Numbered from the stretch's first letter, positions 1-5,563 are shown. The stretch: DNA of 5,563 nt from Rhizobium sp. Q54 (GCA_945903655.1 CAMDOY010000264.1:1-5563), one strand, 5' to 3'. Notes: a model not told the origin generated them from the letters alone. Translations and numbers: made by a program.

Positions 1-386
<386 letters not shown>

Positions 387-407
387 GCTCTCATTACTCA
401 ATGTTCA

Positions 408-448
408 TCTCTCCACACAGGAGAGACAGTCTCTAAATGACTGAGACT
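408..448 (+). other. Two tandem hairpins in the 23S-5S spacer
   Basis: The spacer of about 130 bases between 23S and 5S contains two perfect inverted repeats. TCTCTCC (408-414) pairs with GGAGAGA (420-426) across a 5-base loop. AGTCTC (428-433) pairs with GAGACT (443-448) across a 9-base loop. Spacer hairpins of this kind are usually processing or folding elements of the rRNA precursor; that role here is inferred. No tRNA gene is visible in the spacer. Confidence 0.5.
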
Positions 449-515
449 TGGAGCCATGCGAATGGCCCCCCAAAGATAGATATACAAACCCAGTTTTGCT
501 TCTCCGTTCTTCGCC

Positions 516-634
516 GGCCTGGTGGCTCTTGCGGAGCGTCCAGACCCGATCCCATCCCGAACTCGGCCGTCAAAAGCTCCAGCGCCAATGGTACTATGTC
601 TCAAGACCTGGGAGAGTAGGTCGCCGCCAGGCCT
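516..634 (+). rRNA. rrf: 5S ribosomal RNA
   Basis: This is a complete 5S rRNA of about 119 bases. The closing helix I is visible as GGCCTGG (516-522) pairing with CCAGGCC (627-633). The conserved internal blocks CCGATCCCATCCCGAACTCG (near 547-566) and CTGGGAGAGTAGGTCGCCGC (near 608-627) are present and in the expected order. An outer pairing, GTTCTT (506-511) with AAGAAC (638-643), brackets the gene and is a likely precursor processing stem (RNase E/III-type maturation; role inferred). Exact ends are estimated to within a few bases. Confidence 0.96.
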
Positions 635-673
635 GCAAAGAACGGATAAACAACTCTTCATGATGTAGACTTT

Positions 674-709
674 AAAAACGGCGGTCGCCTTCGGGTTGCC
701 GCCGTTTTT
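674..709 (+). terminator. Rho-independent terminator of the rRNA operon
   Basis: AAAAACGGCGG (674-684) is the exact reverse complement of CCGCCGTTTTT (699-709). The stem extends inward through wobble pairs, with one mismatch, to a C(UUCG)G-type tetraloop at 690-693, which is unusually stable. The 3' arm ends in five T residues, so it can work on the plus strand, and the A-run makes it plausible in the opposite direction too. It lies about 40 bases after the 5S rRNA and separates rRNA transcription from the dioxygenase gene. Confidence 0.92.
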
Positions 710-735
710 GCGTTTGAGGGGATGCGCAGTATCGC

Positions 736-764
736 TTGACTTCCCCCACCCTCTCACCGATTTT
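736..764 (+). promoter_or_regulatory. Possible sigma70-type promoter of the dioxygenase gene
   Basis: TTGACT (736-741) resembles a -35 box and is followed after 17 bases by GATTTT (759-764), a poor -10 match. A promoter is expected here because the terminator just upstream should cut off rRNA transcription. The -10 element is weak, so this is only a candidate. Confidence 0.3.
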
Positions 765-795
765 CGACCTCCCATAAGTTGATCGGGAGAAGCCC

Positions 796-1686
796 ATGTC
801 GCTCGTCGAAACCCCGGAAACGGGCGTGCTCACGCAGCCCTTCGCCCTGCGGCCCCTGTCCCCCGAAATCGGCGTGGAGATCCTGGGCGTCGATCTCTCG
901 CGCCCCCTCGATCCCGCCACTTTCGAGCTAATCCGCGACGCCTTTCACGCCCATTGCGTCATTCTGCTGCGCGGGCAGGATCTCAGCGAAGACAACCAGG
1001 TCGCCTTCGCCCGGGGCTTCGGGCCCCTCGCCAGCGCCGTCAATCGCAACAGCGGGTTGTCGCAGGCCCATTCGTCGAGCTTTCTCATTTCCAATGTGCG
1101 GGAGAATGGCAAGCTCATCGGCGCCTTGCCCGATGGGGAGATGCTGTTCCATTCGGACCAATGCTATGTGGAGCGGCCCTGCATGGCGGCCTTGCTCTAT
1201 GGCATGGAGATCCCGTCCCATGGAGGTGAGACGATCTTCGCCAATATGTACCGCGCTTTCGAGACCCTGCCGGAGGATCTGGCGCGCGCCATCGAGGGGC
1301 GCAAGGCCCTGAACATCTTCGAATATAACGAGGAGGGCGGCTATGGCCAGAGCGCTATGGAGCTCTATGCTGAGCCTCCCGCAGGCGCCAAATGCTTCGC
1401 CCATCCCATCATCCGGACCCATCCCGCCAGGGGCCGCAAGGCGCTCTATGTGAACCGTGGTATGACGCTTTGCATCGAGGGCATGGCGCGGGCGGACAGC
1501 GACGCTCTGCTGCTGCGGTTGTTCGATCATCAGGAACAGCTGCGGTTCCAGTATTCCCACCGCTGGCGGGTGGGCGACCTCATCATGTGGGACAACAGGT
1601 GCAGCCTCCACGCCCGCACGGATTTCCCCGCTGACGAGCGCCGCGTCCTGCGCCGGGTGACGGTGCTGGGGGAGACCCCTGTCTGA
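796..1686 (+). CDS. TauD/TfdA family 2-oxoglutarate- and Fe(II)-dependent dioxygenase
   Basis: The 296-residue protein has the length and layout of the TauD/TfdA family, cytoplasmic enzymes that couple oxidative decarboxylation of 2-oxoglutarate to hydroxylation of a substrate such as taurine, alkylsulfonates or 2,4-D. The iron ligands are visible: the HxD motif in LFHSDQCY (His119, Asp121) and the distal histidine in NRCSLHARTDF (His272). Arg283 and Arg287 lie 11 and 15 residues after that histidine, the same spacing as Arg266 and Arg270 after His255 in E. coli TauD, where they bind 2-oxoglutarate. The N-terminal PLSPEIGVEILGVDLSRPL block is also typical. There is no signal peptide. The ATG at 796 has a GGGAGA ribosome binding site at 785-790. 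It stands alone after the rRNA terminator, with no transporter or sulfonate genes in view, so the substrate cannot be assigned and tauD is not claimed. Confidence 0.93.
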   Translation: MSLVETPETGVLTQPFALRPLSPEIGVEILGVDLSRPLDPATFELIRDAFHAHCVILLRGQDLSEDNQVAFARGFGPLASAVNRNSGLSQAHSSSFLISNVRENGKLIGALPDGEMLFHSDQCYVERPCMAALLYGMEIPSHGGETIFANMYRAFETLPEDLARAIEGRKALNIFEYNEEGGYGQSAMELYAEPPAGAKCFAHPIIRTHPARGRKALYVNRGMTLCIEGMARADSDALLLRLFDHQEQLRFQYSHRWRVGDLIMWDNRCSLHARTDFPADERRVLRRVTVLGETPV

Positions 1687-1712
1687 GCCTTGTTTTGGGT
1701 TCATAACCGCGC

Positions 1713-1740
1713 TTGCCGTGGGCCACGCGCCAGCTATGAT
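1713..1740 (+). promoter_or_regulatory. Sigma70-like promoter upstream of the HtrA-like gene
   Basis: TTGCCG (1713-1718, four of six matches to the -35 consensus) is followed after 16 bases by TATGAT (1735-1740, five of six matches to TATAAT). Transcription would start near 1747. The strong ribosome binding site AAAGGAG (1766-1772) then precedes the ATG at 1780. This arrangement argues that the next gene is transcribed on its own and does not start at the in-frame upstream ATG-less codon near 1690, which would lie ahead of the promoter. Confidence 0.5.
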
Positions 1741-1779
1741 GGTGGACTGCCTGTGTGTAGCTCGCAAAGGAGCGGGGCC

Positions 1780-2757
1780 ATGTCGTCATTCAGTGACTGG
1801 AAAGTGCCAGCGGCCTTCCAGCCCAAGACCGACGCCTACGAGTTCGATCTGGACGAGACGCTCAGGAGCGTGCTCTCCATCAGCTCCATCGTGCCGGAAA
1901 ACGCCTTCTCCGCCGCCACCCTTGGCACGGAGCGGGCGGGCAACGCCGTGCTCATCAGGAACAGCGGCCTCGCCGTCACGGTTGGCTATCTCGTCAACGA
2001 GGCCGAATCCGTCTGGCTGCGCACCGGCGAGGGGCTTGTGGCCCCCGCCCATGTGGTCGGCATCGACCAGACCTCAGGCTTCGCCCTGGTGCAGGCTCTG
2101 GGGCGGCTCGATGTGCCAGCCATCGCCATGGGCGATTCCGACGAGGTGCAGATTGGCGATGATGTGGTGCTCGCGGGCGCGGGCGGACGCAAGCGCTCGG
2201 TCGGCGCCCATGTGACGGCGCGCCAGCAATTCGCGGGCTATTGGGAATATCTGCTCGATGACGCCATTTTCACCGCGCCCTCCCATCCCAACTGGGGCGG
2301 CGCGGCGCTGATTGGTCCCGCCGGGGAATTGGTGGGTCTGGGTTCCCTGCAGCTGGAGCAGCAGCGGGGCAAGGGCATCAGCGAAAACATCAACATGAGC
2401 ATCCCCATCAACCTGCTGAAGCCGGTGATCGAGGATATGCTCACCATGGGCCAGCCCAACCGGCCGCCGCGTCCCTGGATCGGGGTCTACGCCACGGAGA
2501 TGGAGGACAAGGTCGTGCTCATGGGCGTGGCTGATCGCGGCCCCGGCAAGCGTGCGGATCTGCGGGCGGGGGATGTCATCCTGTCCATCGCAGGCTCGCC
2601 CGTGGTGAGCCTTGCTGGGTTCTTCAAGCGCCTGTGGGCGCTCGGCCCGGCGGGGGTGGAGGCGCCCCTGACGATCCTGCGCAATGGCCGCAAGCTCGAT
2701 GTGAAGGTGACGACGGCTGACCGCAATCGCGCCGCCAATAGTCCGCGCCTGCATTGA
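1780..2757 (+). CDS. HtrA/DegP-like trypsin-fold protein with PDZ domain, probably catalytically dead
   Basis: The 325-residue protein reads as an S1C (HtrA/DegP) protease-fold domain (about residues 45-215) followed by one PDZ domain (about 232-312, with the WIGVY entry and RADLRAGDVILSIAGSPV core). The protease triad appears lost. The slot of the TNAHVV histidine reads TVGYLV (Tyr70), the slot of the TDLALLK aspartate reads SGFALVQ (Gly100), and the GNSGGP serine slot reads PNWGGAA (Trp172). The fold landmarks GDSDEVQIGD, GELVGL and the SIPINLLKPVIEDM end of the domain are kept, so the protein probably folds and binds peptides through its PDZ domain without cutting them. No signal peptide or membrane segment is seen near the chosen start, suggesting a cytoplasmic location, unlike typical periplasmic HtrA proteins. 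The start at 1780 is chosen for its AAAGGAG site; the open frame extends to 1690 but overlaps the promoter. The triad alignment was made by eye. Confidence 0.85.
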   Translation: MSSFSDWKVPAAFQPKTDAYEFDLDETLRSVLSISSIVPENAFSAATLGTERAGNAVLIRNSGLAVTVGYLVNEAESVWLRTGEGLVAPAHVVGIDQTSGFALVQALGRLDVPAIAMGDSDEVQIGDDVVLAGAGGRKRSVGAHVTARQQFAGYWEYLLDDAIFTAPSHPNWGGAALIGPAGELVGLGSLQLEQQRGKGISENINMSIPINLLKPVIEDMLTMGQPNRPPRPWIGVYATEMEDKVVLMGVADRGPGKRADLRAGDVILSIAGSPVVSLAGFFKRLWALGPAGVEAPLTILRNGRKLDVKVTTADRNRAANSPRLH

Positions 2758-2765
2758 CGCCCGAG

Positions 2766-2786
2766 AGTGGGATATTGTTGCCCACT
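2766..2786 (+). repeat. Inverted repeat just after the HtrA-like gene
   Basis: AGTGGG (2766-2771) and CCCACT (2781-2786) form a perfect six-base stem with a nine-base loop, starting nine bases after the stop codon. No T-run follows, so it is a poor intrinsic terminator; it might be an mRNA 3' stabilising hairpin or a binding site. TGCCCAC recurs as a direct repeat at 2779-2785 and 2792-2798. Confidence 0.4.
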
Positions 2787-2819
2787 TAGTCTGCCCACGT
2801 CCGTGATTTTATTTTGTGG

Positions 2820-2847
2820 TTGACGCCATGCCCGCATGGGCGACAAT
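2820..2847 (+). promoter_or_regulatory. Candidate promoter overlapped by a palindrome (possible operator)
   Basis: TTGACG (2820-2825) and GACAAT (2842-2847) are spaced by 16 bases and resemble -35 and -10 boxes (five and four of six matches). The same stretch is an imperfect palindrome: TTGACGCC at the left end mirrors GGGCGACAA at the right, and CCATGC (2826-2831) mirrors GCATGG (2834-2839). A palindrome between the two promoter boxes is a common place for a repressor site. The downstream protein carries a helix-turn-helix, so autoregulation is conceivable but unproven. The palindrome may equally be part of a dispersed repeat. Confidence 0.35.
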
Positions 2848-2880
2848 CCCTCCACGACGCCAGCTCAAGCTGGGGCATGG
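2826..2880 (+). repeat. Nested inverted repeats, possibly a degenerate interspersed palindromic element
   Basis: CCATGCCC (2826-2833) is the exact reverse complement of GGGCATGG (2873-2880), and between them lies a second perfect palindrome CCAGCT-CA-AGCTGG (2860-2873). The wording (ATGCCC near one end, a CCACGACG block, CCAGCT/AGCTGGGGCATGG at the other) resembles the short intergenic palindromic repeats scattered through many Rhizobiales genomes. That resemblance is from memory, not from a search. The right arm touches the ribosome binding site (GGAGGAG, 2879-2885) of the next gene, so folding of the leader could affect its translation. Confidence 0.4.
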
Positions 2881-2892
2881 AGGAGAGGCGCC

Positions 2893-4362
2893 ATGGCGGC
2901 ACAGGAAATTCTGAACGAGATCAGCGATTTTTGCAGGCTCGCGGGCCTCGCGGAATCCACCTTCGGACGGCTTTGCGTCAATGATGGCAAGCTTGTTTCG
3001 CGTTTGCGCGATGGCGGCAGCGTCACCCTCGACACCCTCGCCCGCCTGCGCGCCTTCATGGCGACCCATGCGGACGATCCTCAGGCCCTGCGTTTGCGGG
3101 TGAAAAAGGGATCCCGCGCAGCGCCCACGCAATCGGCTTTGCCCACGCAAAACGTTACTAATGGCCAAAGTGGGACAGCGCTGGTCCCGGTCGCGAACCC
3201 CTCGGTCCCCGCCGCGCCCTCCAACGGGACGGGCGGAAACACCGAGGAAAACTTCCGCTTCTTCGACAACCGGCAGAAATATCTGCTCTTCGTGAACACC
3301 TGCTCGGAGAAGTGGGTCGTGGCCAACCGGGTCGCCATGGAACTCGGCAATATCAGCCCGCGCCCACCCGCCCTGCGCCTCTTTGATGCGGGCGTGGGTG
3401 ATGGCACTGTGCTGACGCGGGTCATGCGCGCCATGCATGCGCGCTTCCCCACCATGCCCTTCTATATCGTGGGCAAGGAGGTGAGCCTGGAAGACGTGCG
3501 CCTCACCCTCGACAAGATCCCCGACCGTTTCTACGAGCATCCCTCGACGGTGCTGGTGCTGACCAATCTCTATTATTCCGAAGCCCCCTGGCTTTCCCCC
3601 AAAAGCTCCACCGCCGCCCATAGCCTCATCTGGAAAGAGGTGGCGCTGACCGGCAATTCCTCCCACGATTTCGAGGAGCAATTGACGGATCTGCAGAGTT
3701 TTCTTTCAGAGAACTGGAGCGCCAAGGTCAGCCCCAAGACGGGCAATCCCATGTATGACCGGCCCATCGTGCTGACCCTCTACCGGGAGGATCACCGTTT
3801 CCTGCTCGACCCGATCCTGCCGCGCCCGGGCCGCGTGACGGCTGATTATGATCTCATCATCGCCTCCCAGCCCTATCGGGCGCGGGCCTCCGCCGACTTC
3901 AAGGCCAAGAAGGTCATTGGTCCCCTGGCGCGGGCGCTGGGGCCGGGCGGGCGGCTCATCGGCATCCATTCCTCCGGCAAGGATCCGGGGCTCGAAATCG
4001 TGCAGAAGGTCTGGCCGGGCGAAAACCCCTTTCAGGTCGATCGCCACGCCCTCTTGAAATCGGTGAAGATCGAGCTGGGCGCCGCTGGCCGCAACCTCAA
4101 CTTCAACGCCTATTCGGACGCCCGCTCGGTGTTCCGCTATGACATGCACACCCTGCCCGGCGAAGTCGTCGGCGCCATCGGCACCTCGACGCTTTTCGCG
4201 GCCTGGAACGCGGCCATCTATGTGGCGCAAATCGAAGACAACCGGCTCTCCGAAGTGGTGAAGAATGATCGCTATCTCGAAGCCACCGAAGAGGTGCTGC
4301 AGAAATACGGCGGCCTCTGGTTCAATGATGAGTCCTTCGTCATCTCGCGTCGCCAGCCCTGA
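2893..4362 (+). CDS. Class I SAM-dependent methyltransferase-like protein with N-terminal helix-turn-helix
   Basis: The 489-residue protein has three parts. Residues about 8-58 look like a lambda-repressor-type helix-turn-helix (FCRLAGLAESTFGRL, then DGKLVSRLRDGGSVTLDTL). Residues about 72-118 are a Pro/Ala/Thr/Asn/Gly-rich linker without predicted structure. Residues about 120-489 resemble a class I methyltransferase: motif I LRLFDAGVGDGTVL (161-174) for SAM binding, an acidic residue after the second strand in YIVGKEVS (Glu196), YDLIIASQPYRA (319-330) in the motif IV position, and LGPGGRLIGIHSSG (349-362) as the later strand-turn block. The methyl acceptor is unknown. The ATG at 2893 is chosen for its GGAGGAG site (2879-2885); an in-frame ATG at 2836 lies inside the palindrome and has no clear ribosome binding site. 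It is probably co-transcribed with the MetF-like gene, nine bases downstream. It might be an enzyme that regulates its own promoter, or the helix-turn-helix may serve another purpose. Confidence 0.82.
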   Translation: MAAQEILNEISDFCRLAGLAESTFGRLCVNDGKLVSRLRDGGSVTLDTLARLRAFMATHADDPQALRLRVKKGSRAAPTQSALPTQNVTNGQSGTALVPVANPSVPAAPSNGTGGNTEENFRFFDNRQKYLLFVNTCSEKWVVANRVAMELGNISPRPPALRLFDAGVGDGTVLTRVMRAMHARFPTMPFYIVGKEVSLEDVRLTLDKIPDRFYEHPSTVLVLTNLYYSEAPWLSPKSSTAAHSLIWKEVALTGNSSHDFEEQLTDLQSFLSENWSAKVSPKTGNPMYDRPIVLTLYREDHRFLLDPILPRPGRVTADYDLIIASQPYRARASADFKAKKVIGPLARALGPGGRLIGIHSSGKDPGLEIVQKVWPGENPFQVDRHALLKSVKIELGAAGRNLNFNAYSDARSVFRYDMHTLPGEVVGAIGTSTLFAAWNAAIYVAQIEDNRLSEVVKNDRYLEATEEVLQKYGGLWFNDESFVISRRQP

Positions 4363-4365
4363 GGA
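4361..4365 (+). promoter_or_regulatory. Ribosome binding site overlapping the upstream stop codon
   Basis: GAGGA (4361-4365) shares two bases with the TGA stop (4360-4362) of the methyltransferase gene and sits six bases before the ATG at 4372. This geometry suggests translational coupling of the two genes and fixes the downstream start. Confidence 0.7.
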
Positions 4366-4371
4366 ACAGGC

Positions 4372-5274
4372 ATGAACGTTTCCGTGGACCAGGCGCGCGC
4401 TGACAGCGCCGCCATCAATGCGCGCCTCGCAGGCCTCCTGCGGGCGGCCACCGTGGAGGTCTATGAAAAGAACTCGCCGAAGGTGCTCGACAGCTTCTTC
4501 AGCGCGGGGGCGGATGTCTATGTCAGCTATCTCCCGGGCGATGATTTCCGCACCCGCATCGAGATCGCGAAGATCCTGCGGGGCGCCGGCTACAACCCCA
4601 TTCTGCATGTGCCCGCGCGCCAGATGATGACGCGGCAGATGCTGGCCGATTACGTGGGCGGGCTTGTGCAGGAGGCGCAGGTGACGCGGCTCTTGCTCAT
4701 CGCTGGCGACAGCACGCGCGCGCGCGGCGATTACGCCACGAGCCTGCAGGTGATCGAGAGCGGACTATTGCAGCAGCTCGGGATCACCCATGTGGATGTG
4801 GCGGGCCATCCCGAGGGGAATGTGGGTCTTTCTCACGAGCGCCTGATGAAGGTGCTCACCGACAAGCGCGACGCCGCCAAGGCGGCGGGTCTGGGCTTTG
4901 GAATCGTGACGCAGTTCTCGTTCGATCCGCGTCCCGTGGGGCAATGGCTGGGCGCGATGCGCGAGGCGGGGATCGAGGCGCCCATTCGGCTTGGGCTGGC
5001 GGGCCCCGCCAATCCCGCGACGCTCCTGAAATTTGCGTTGCGCTGCGGCATCGGCAATTCGATTTCCGCCGTGCAGAAACATGTGGGCACCATCGGGCGC
5101 CTGTTGAAGGATACAGGCCCCGAGGGCGTGGTGAAGGGCCTTGGCGAGGTTCTCGTCAGCGAGACCGGCGCCCATGTGGAGGCCTTCCACTTCTTTCCCT
5201 TTGGCGGGCTCGCGAAGACCAGCGCGTGGATCCGGGACGCGCTGGCGGAGCTGGAGGGGGCTTCGCGCGCCTAA
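4372..5274 (+). CDS. Methylenetetrahydrofolate reductase family protein (MetF-like, divergent)
   Basis: The 300-residue protein matches the length of bacterial MetF (E. coli: 296), a cytosolic FAD-containing TIM barrel that interconverts 5,10-methylene- and 5-methyl-tetrahydrofolate. Landmarks in order: TVEVYEKNSPKV with Glu29 at the place of catalytic Glu28; LHVPARQMM (78-86) at the place of the PHLTC strand; LLLIAGD (107-113) with Asp113 at the FAD/folate aspartate (Asp120 in E. coli); VAGHPEGN (143-150) for AAYPEVHPE; IVTQFSFD (178-185) for AITQFFFD, with Gln181 for Gln183; and a C-terminal HFFPFG (273-278) for HFYTLN. The usual FVSVTYGA segment is altered to VYVSYLPG (49-56), so it belongs to a divergent branch and cofactor use may differ. 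It follows the methyltransferase gene by nine bases, and a MetE-like gene converges on it. It may serve methionine synthesis or run in the oxidative direction during methyl-group catabolism; metF is not claimed because a canonical copy may exist elsewhere. Confidence 0.87.
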   Translation: MNVSVDQARADSAAINARLAGLLRAATVEVYEKNSPKVLDSFFSAGADVYVSYLPGDDFRTRIEIAKILRGAGYNPILHVPARQMMTRQMLADYVGGLVQEAQVTRLLLIAGDSTRARGDYATSLQVIESGLLQQLGITHVDVAGHPEGNVGLSHERLMKVLTDKRDAAKAAGLGFGIVTQFSFDPRPVGQWLGAMREAGIEAPIRLGLAGPANPATLLKFALRCGIGNSISAVQKHVGTIGRLLKDTGPEGVVKGLGEVLVSETGAHVEAFHFFPFGGLAKTSAWIRDALAELEGASRA

Positions 5275-5563
5275 ACGCTCGTCCCCCAGACCTCCTGGGC
5301 CGTCTCCACGATCAGTTGCAGTTTGCGGCGCTCCAAGTCTTCGGTGATGCGGTTGCCGGGGGCTGTGCTGGCGAAGCCGCATTGGGGGCTCAGGCACAGC
5401 TGATCAATGGAGATATGTTTTGAAGCCTCCTCGATGCGGCGCTTGAGGGCGTCCTTGGTCTCCAGTATAGCCTCTTTCGAACTGACGAGGCCCAGCACCA
5501 CTTTCTTGTGCTTGGGCACGAAGCGCAGGGGCTCAAAACCGCCGGCGCGGTCGGTGTCATACT
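5271..5563 (-). CDS. MetE-like cobalamin-independent methionine synthase family protein, C-terminal part (partial)
   Basis: Only the last 96 residues are in the window; the frame stays open through the right edge, reading YDTDRAGGFEPLRFVPKHKK before VVLGLVSSK, so the GTG near 5519 is an internal valine and not the start. The block VVLGLVSSKEAILE and then LCLSPQCGFAST match the C-terminal catalytic barrel of the MetE superfamily. The cysteine in SPQCGF (codon 5379-5381) corresponds to the last zinc ligand (Cys726 in E. coli MetE), and it is present. These enzymes bind zinc through His/Cys/Glu/Cys and transfer a methyl group to homocysteine or another thiol; the other ligands lie outside the window. 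Short stand-alone versions of this domain exist that do not use methyl-folate, so the methyl donor is open. Its TAG stop (5271-5273) overlaps the TAA (5272-5274) of the converging MetF-like gene. Confidence 0.87.
   Translation of the reverse strand, partial: YDTDRAGGFEPLRFVPKHKKVVLGLVSSKEAILETKDALKRRIEEASKHISIDQLCLSPQCGFASTAPGNRITEDLERRKLQLIVETAQEVWGTSV

Noticed and set aside
387..515. A tRNA gene or small ORF between 23S and 5S
   Set aside because: No cloverleaf, T-loop GTTCGAATC-type sequence or CCA end is visible.
928..1767. Long open frame of 279 codons on the minus strand opposite the dioxygenase gene
   Set aside because: It mirrors a well-supported plus-strand gene; in GC-rich codon usage the antisense frame stays open by chance, and its protein has no recognisable motifs.
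1690..1779. N-terminal extension of the HtrA-like protein, as a signal peptide
   Set aside because: The extension (MFWVHNRACRGPRASYDGG) has no hydrophobic core, overlaps the likely promoter and lacks a ribosome binding site, while 1780 has a good one.
2047..2058. AHVVGID in the HtrA-like protein (His91) as the catalytic histidine
   Set aside because: It looks like the TAAHVV motif, but it falls at the strand that normally reads like AKVVGTDPETDLAVLK, just before the aspartate slot; the true histidine slot is earlier, at TVGYLV.
2809..3681. Minus-strand open frame of 290 codons opposite the methyltransferase gene
   Set aside because: Its His/Gly/Ala/Glu-rich composition is typical of an antisense shadow and it overlaps a gene with clear SAM-binding motifs.
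3706..4608. Minus-strand open frame of 300 codons spanning the methyltransferase-MetF junction
   Set aside because: Its composition is that of a reverse-complement shadow and it spans two real genes.

Overview
This window looks like a chromosomal piece of an alphaproteobacterium, probably a member of the Hyphomicrobiales (Rhizobiales). That placement rests on the 23S and 5S rRNA sequences, the high GC content with strong third-position GC bias, and the style of the N-terminal helix-turn-helix in the methyltransferase gene. Genus cannot be fixed by reading alone.

Layout: positions 1-386 are the 3' end of a 23S rRNA gene, followed by a short spacer with two hairpins, a complete 5S rRNA (about 516-634) and a strong rho-independent terminator (674-709) that closes the rRNA operon. 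No distal tRNA follows the 5S. Next, on the same strand, come a TauD/TfdA-type 2-oxoglutarate/Fe(II) dioxygenase (796-1686), and an HtrA/trypsin-fold protein with a C-terminal PDZ domain (1780-2757). In the second gene all three catalytic triad positions appear to be replaced, so it is a probable pseudoprotease. A good sigma70-like promoter sits between these two genes.

After a 135-base intergenic region rich in inverted repeats comes a tight two-gene unit. Its first gene is a class I SAM-dependent methyltransferase-like protein with an N-terminal helix-turn-helix (2893-4362). Its second is a divergent methylenetetrahydrofolate reductase (MetF family, 4372-5274), whose ribosome binding site overlaps the stop codon of the first. 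Converging on it from the minus strand is the C-terminal end of a MetE-like (cobalamin-independent methionine synthase family) protein that runs off the right edge (5271-5563). The two converging stop codons overlap.

The right half therefore reads as a methyl-group and folate one-carbon neighbourhood: a SAM-using or SAM-binding protein, an enzyme interconverting methylene- and methyl-tetrahydrofolate, and a methyl transfer enzyme of the MetE superfamily. The physiological substrate is not evident. The most interesting items are the triad-less HtrA-like protein, the HTH-methyltransferase fusion, and the palindrome that fills its putative promoter.
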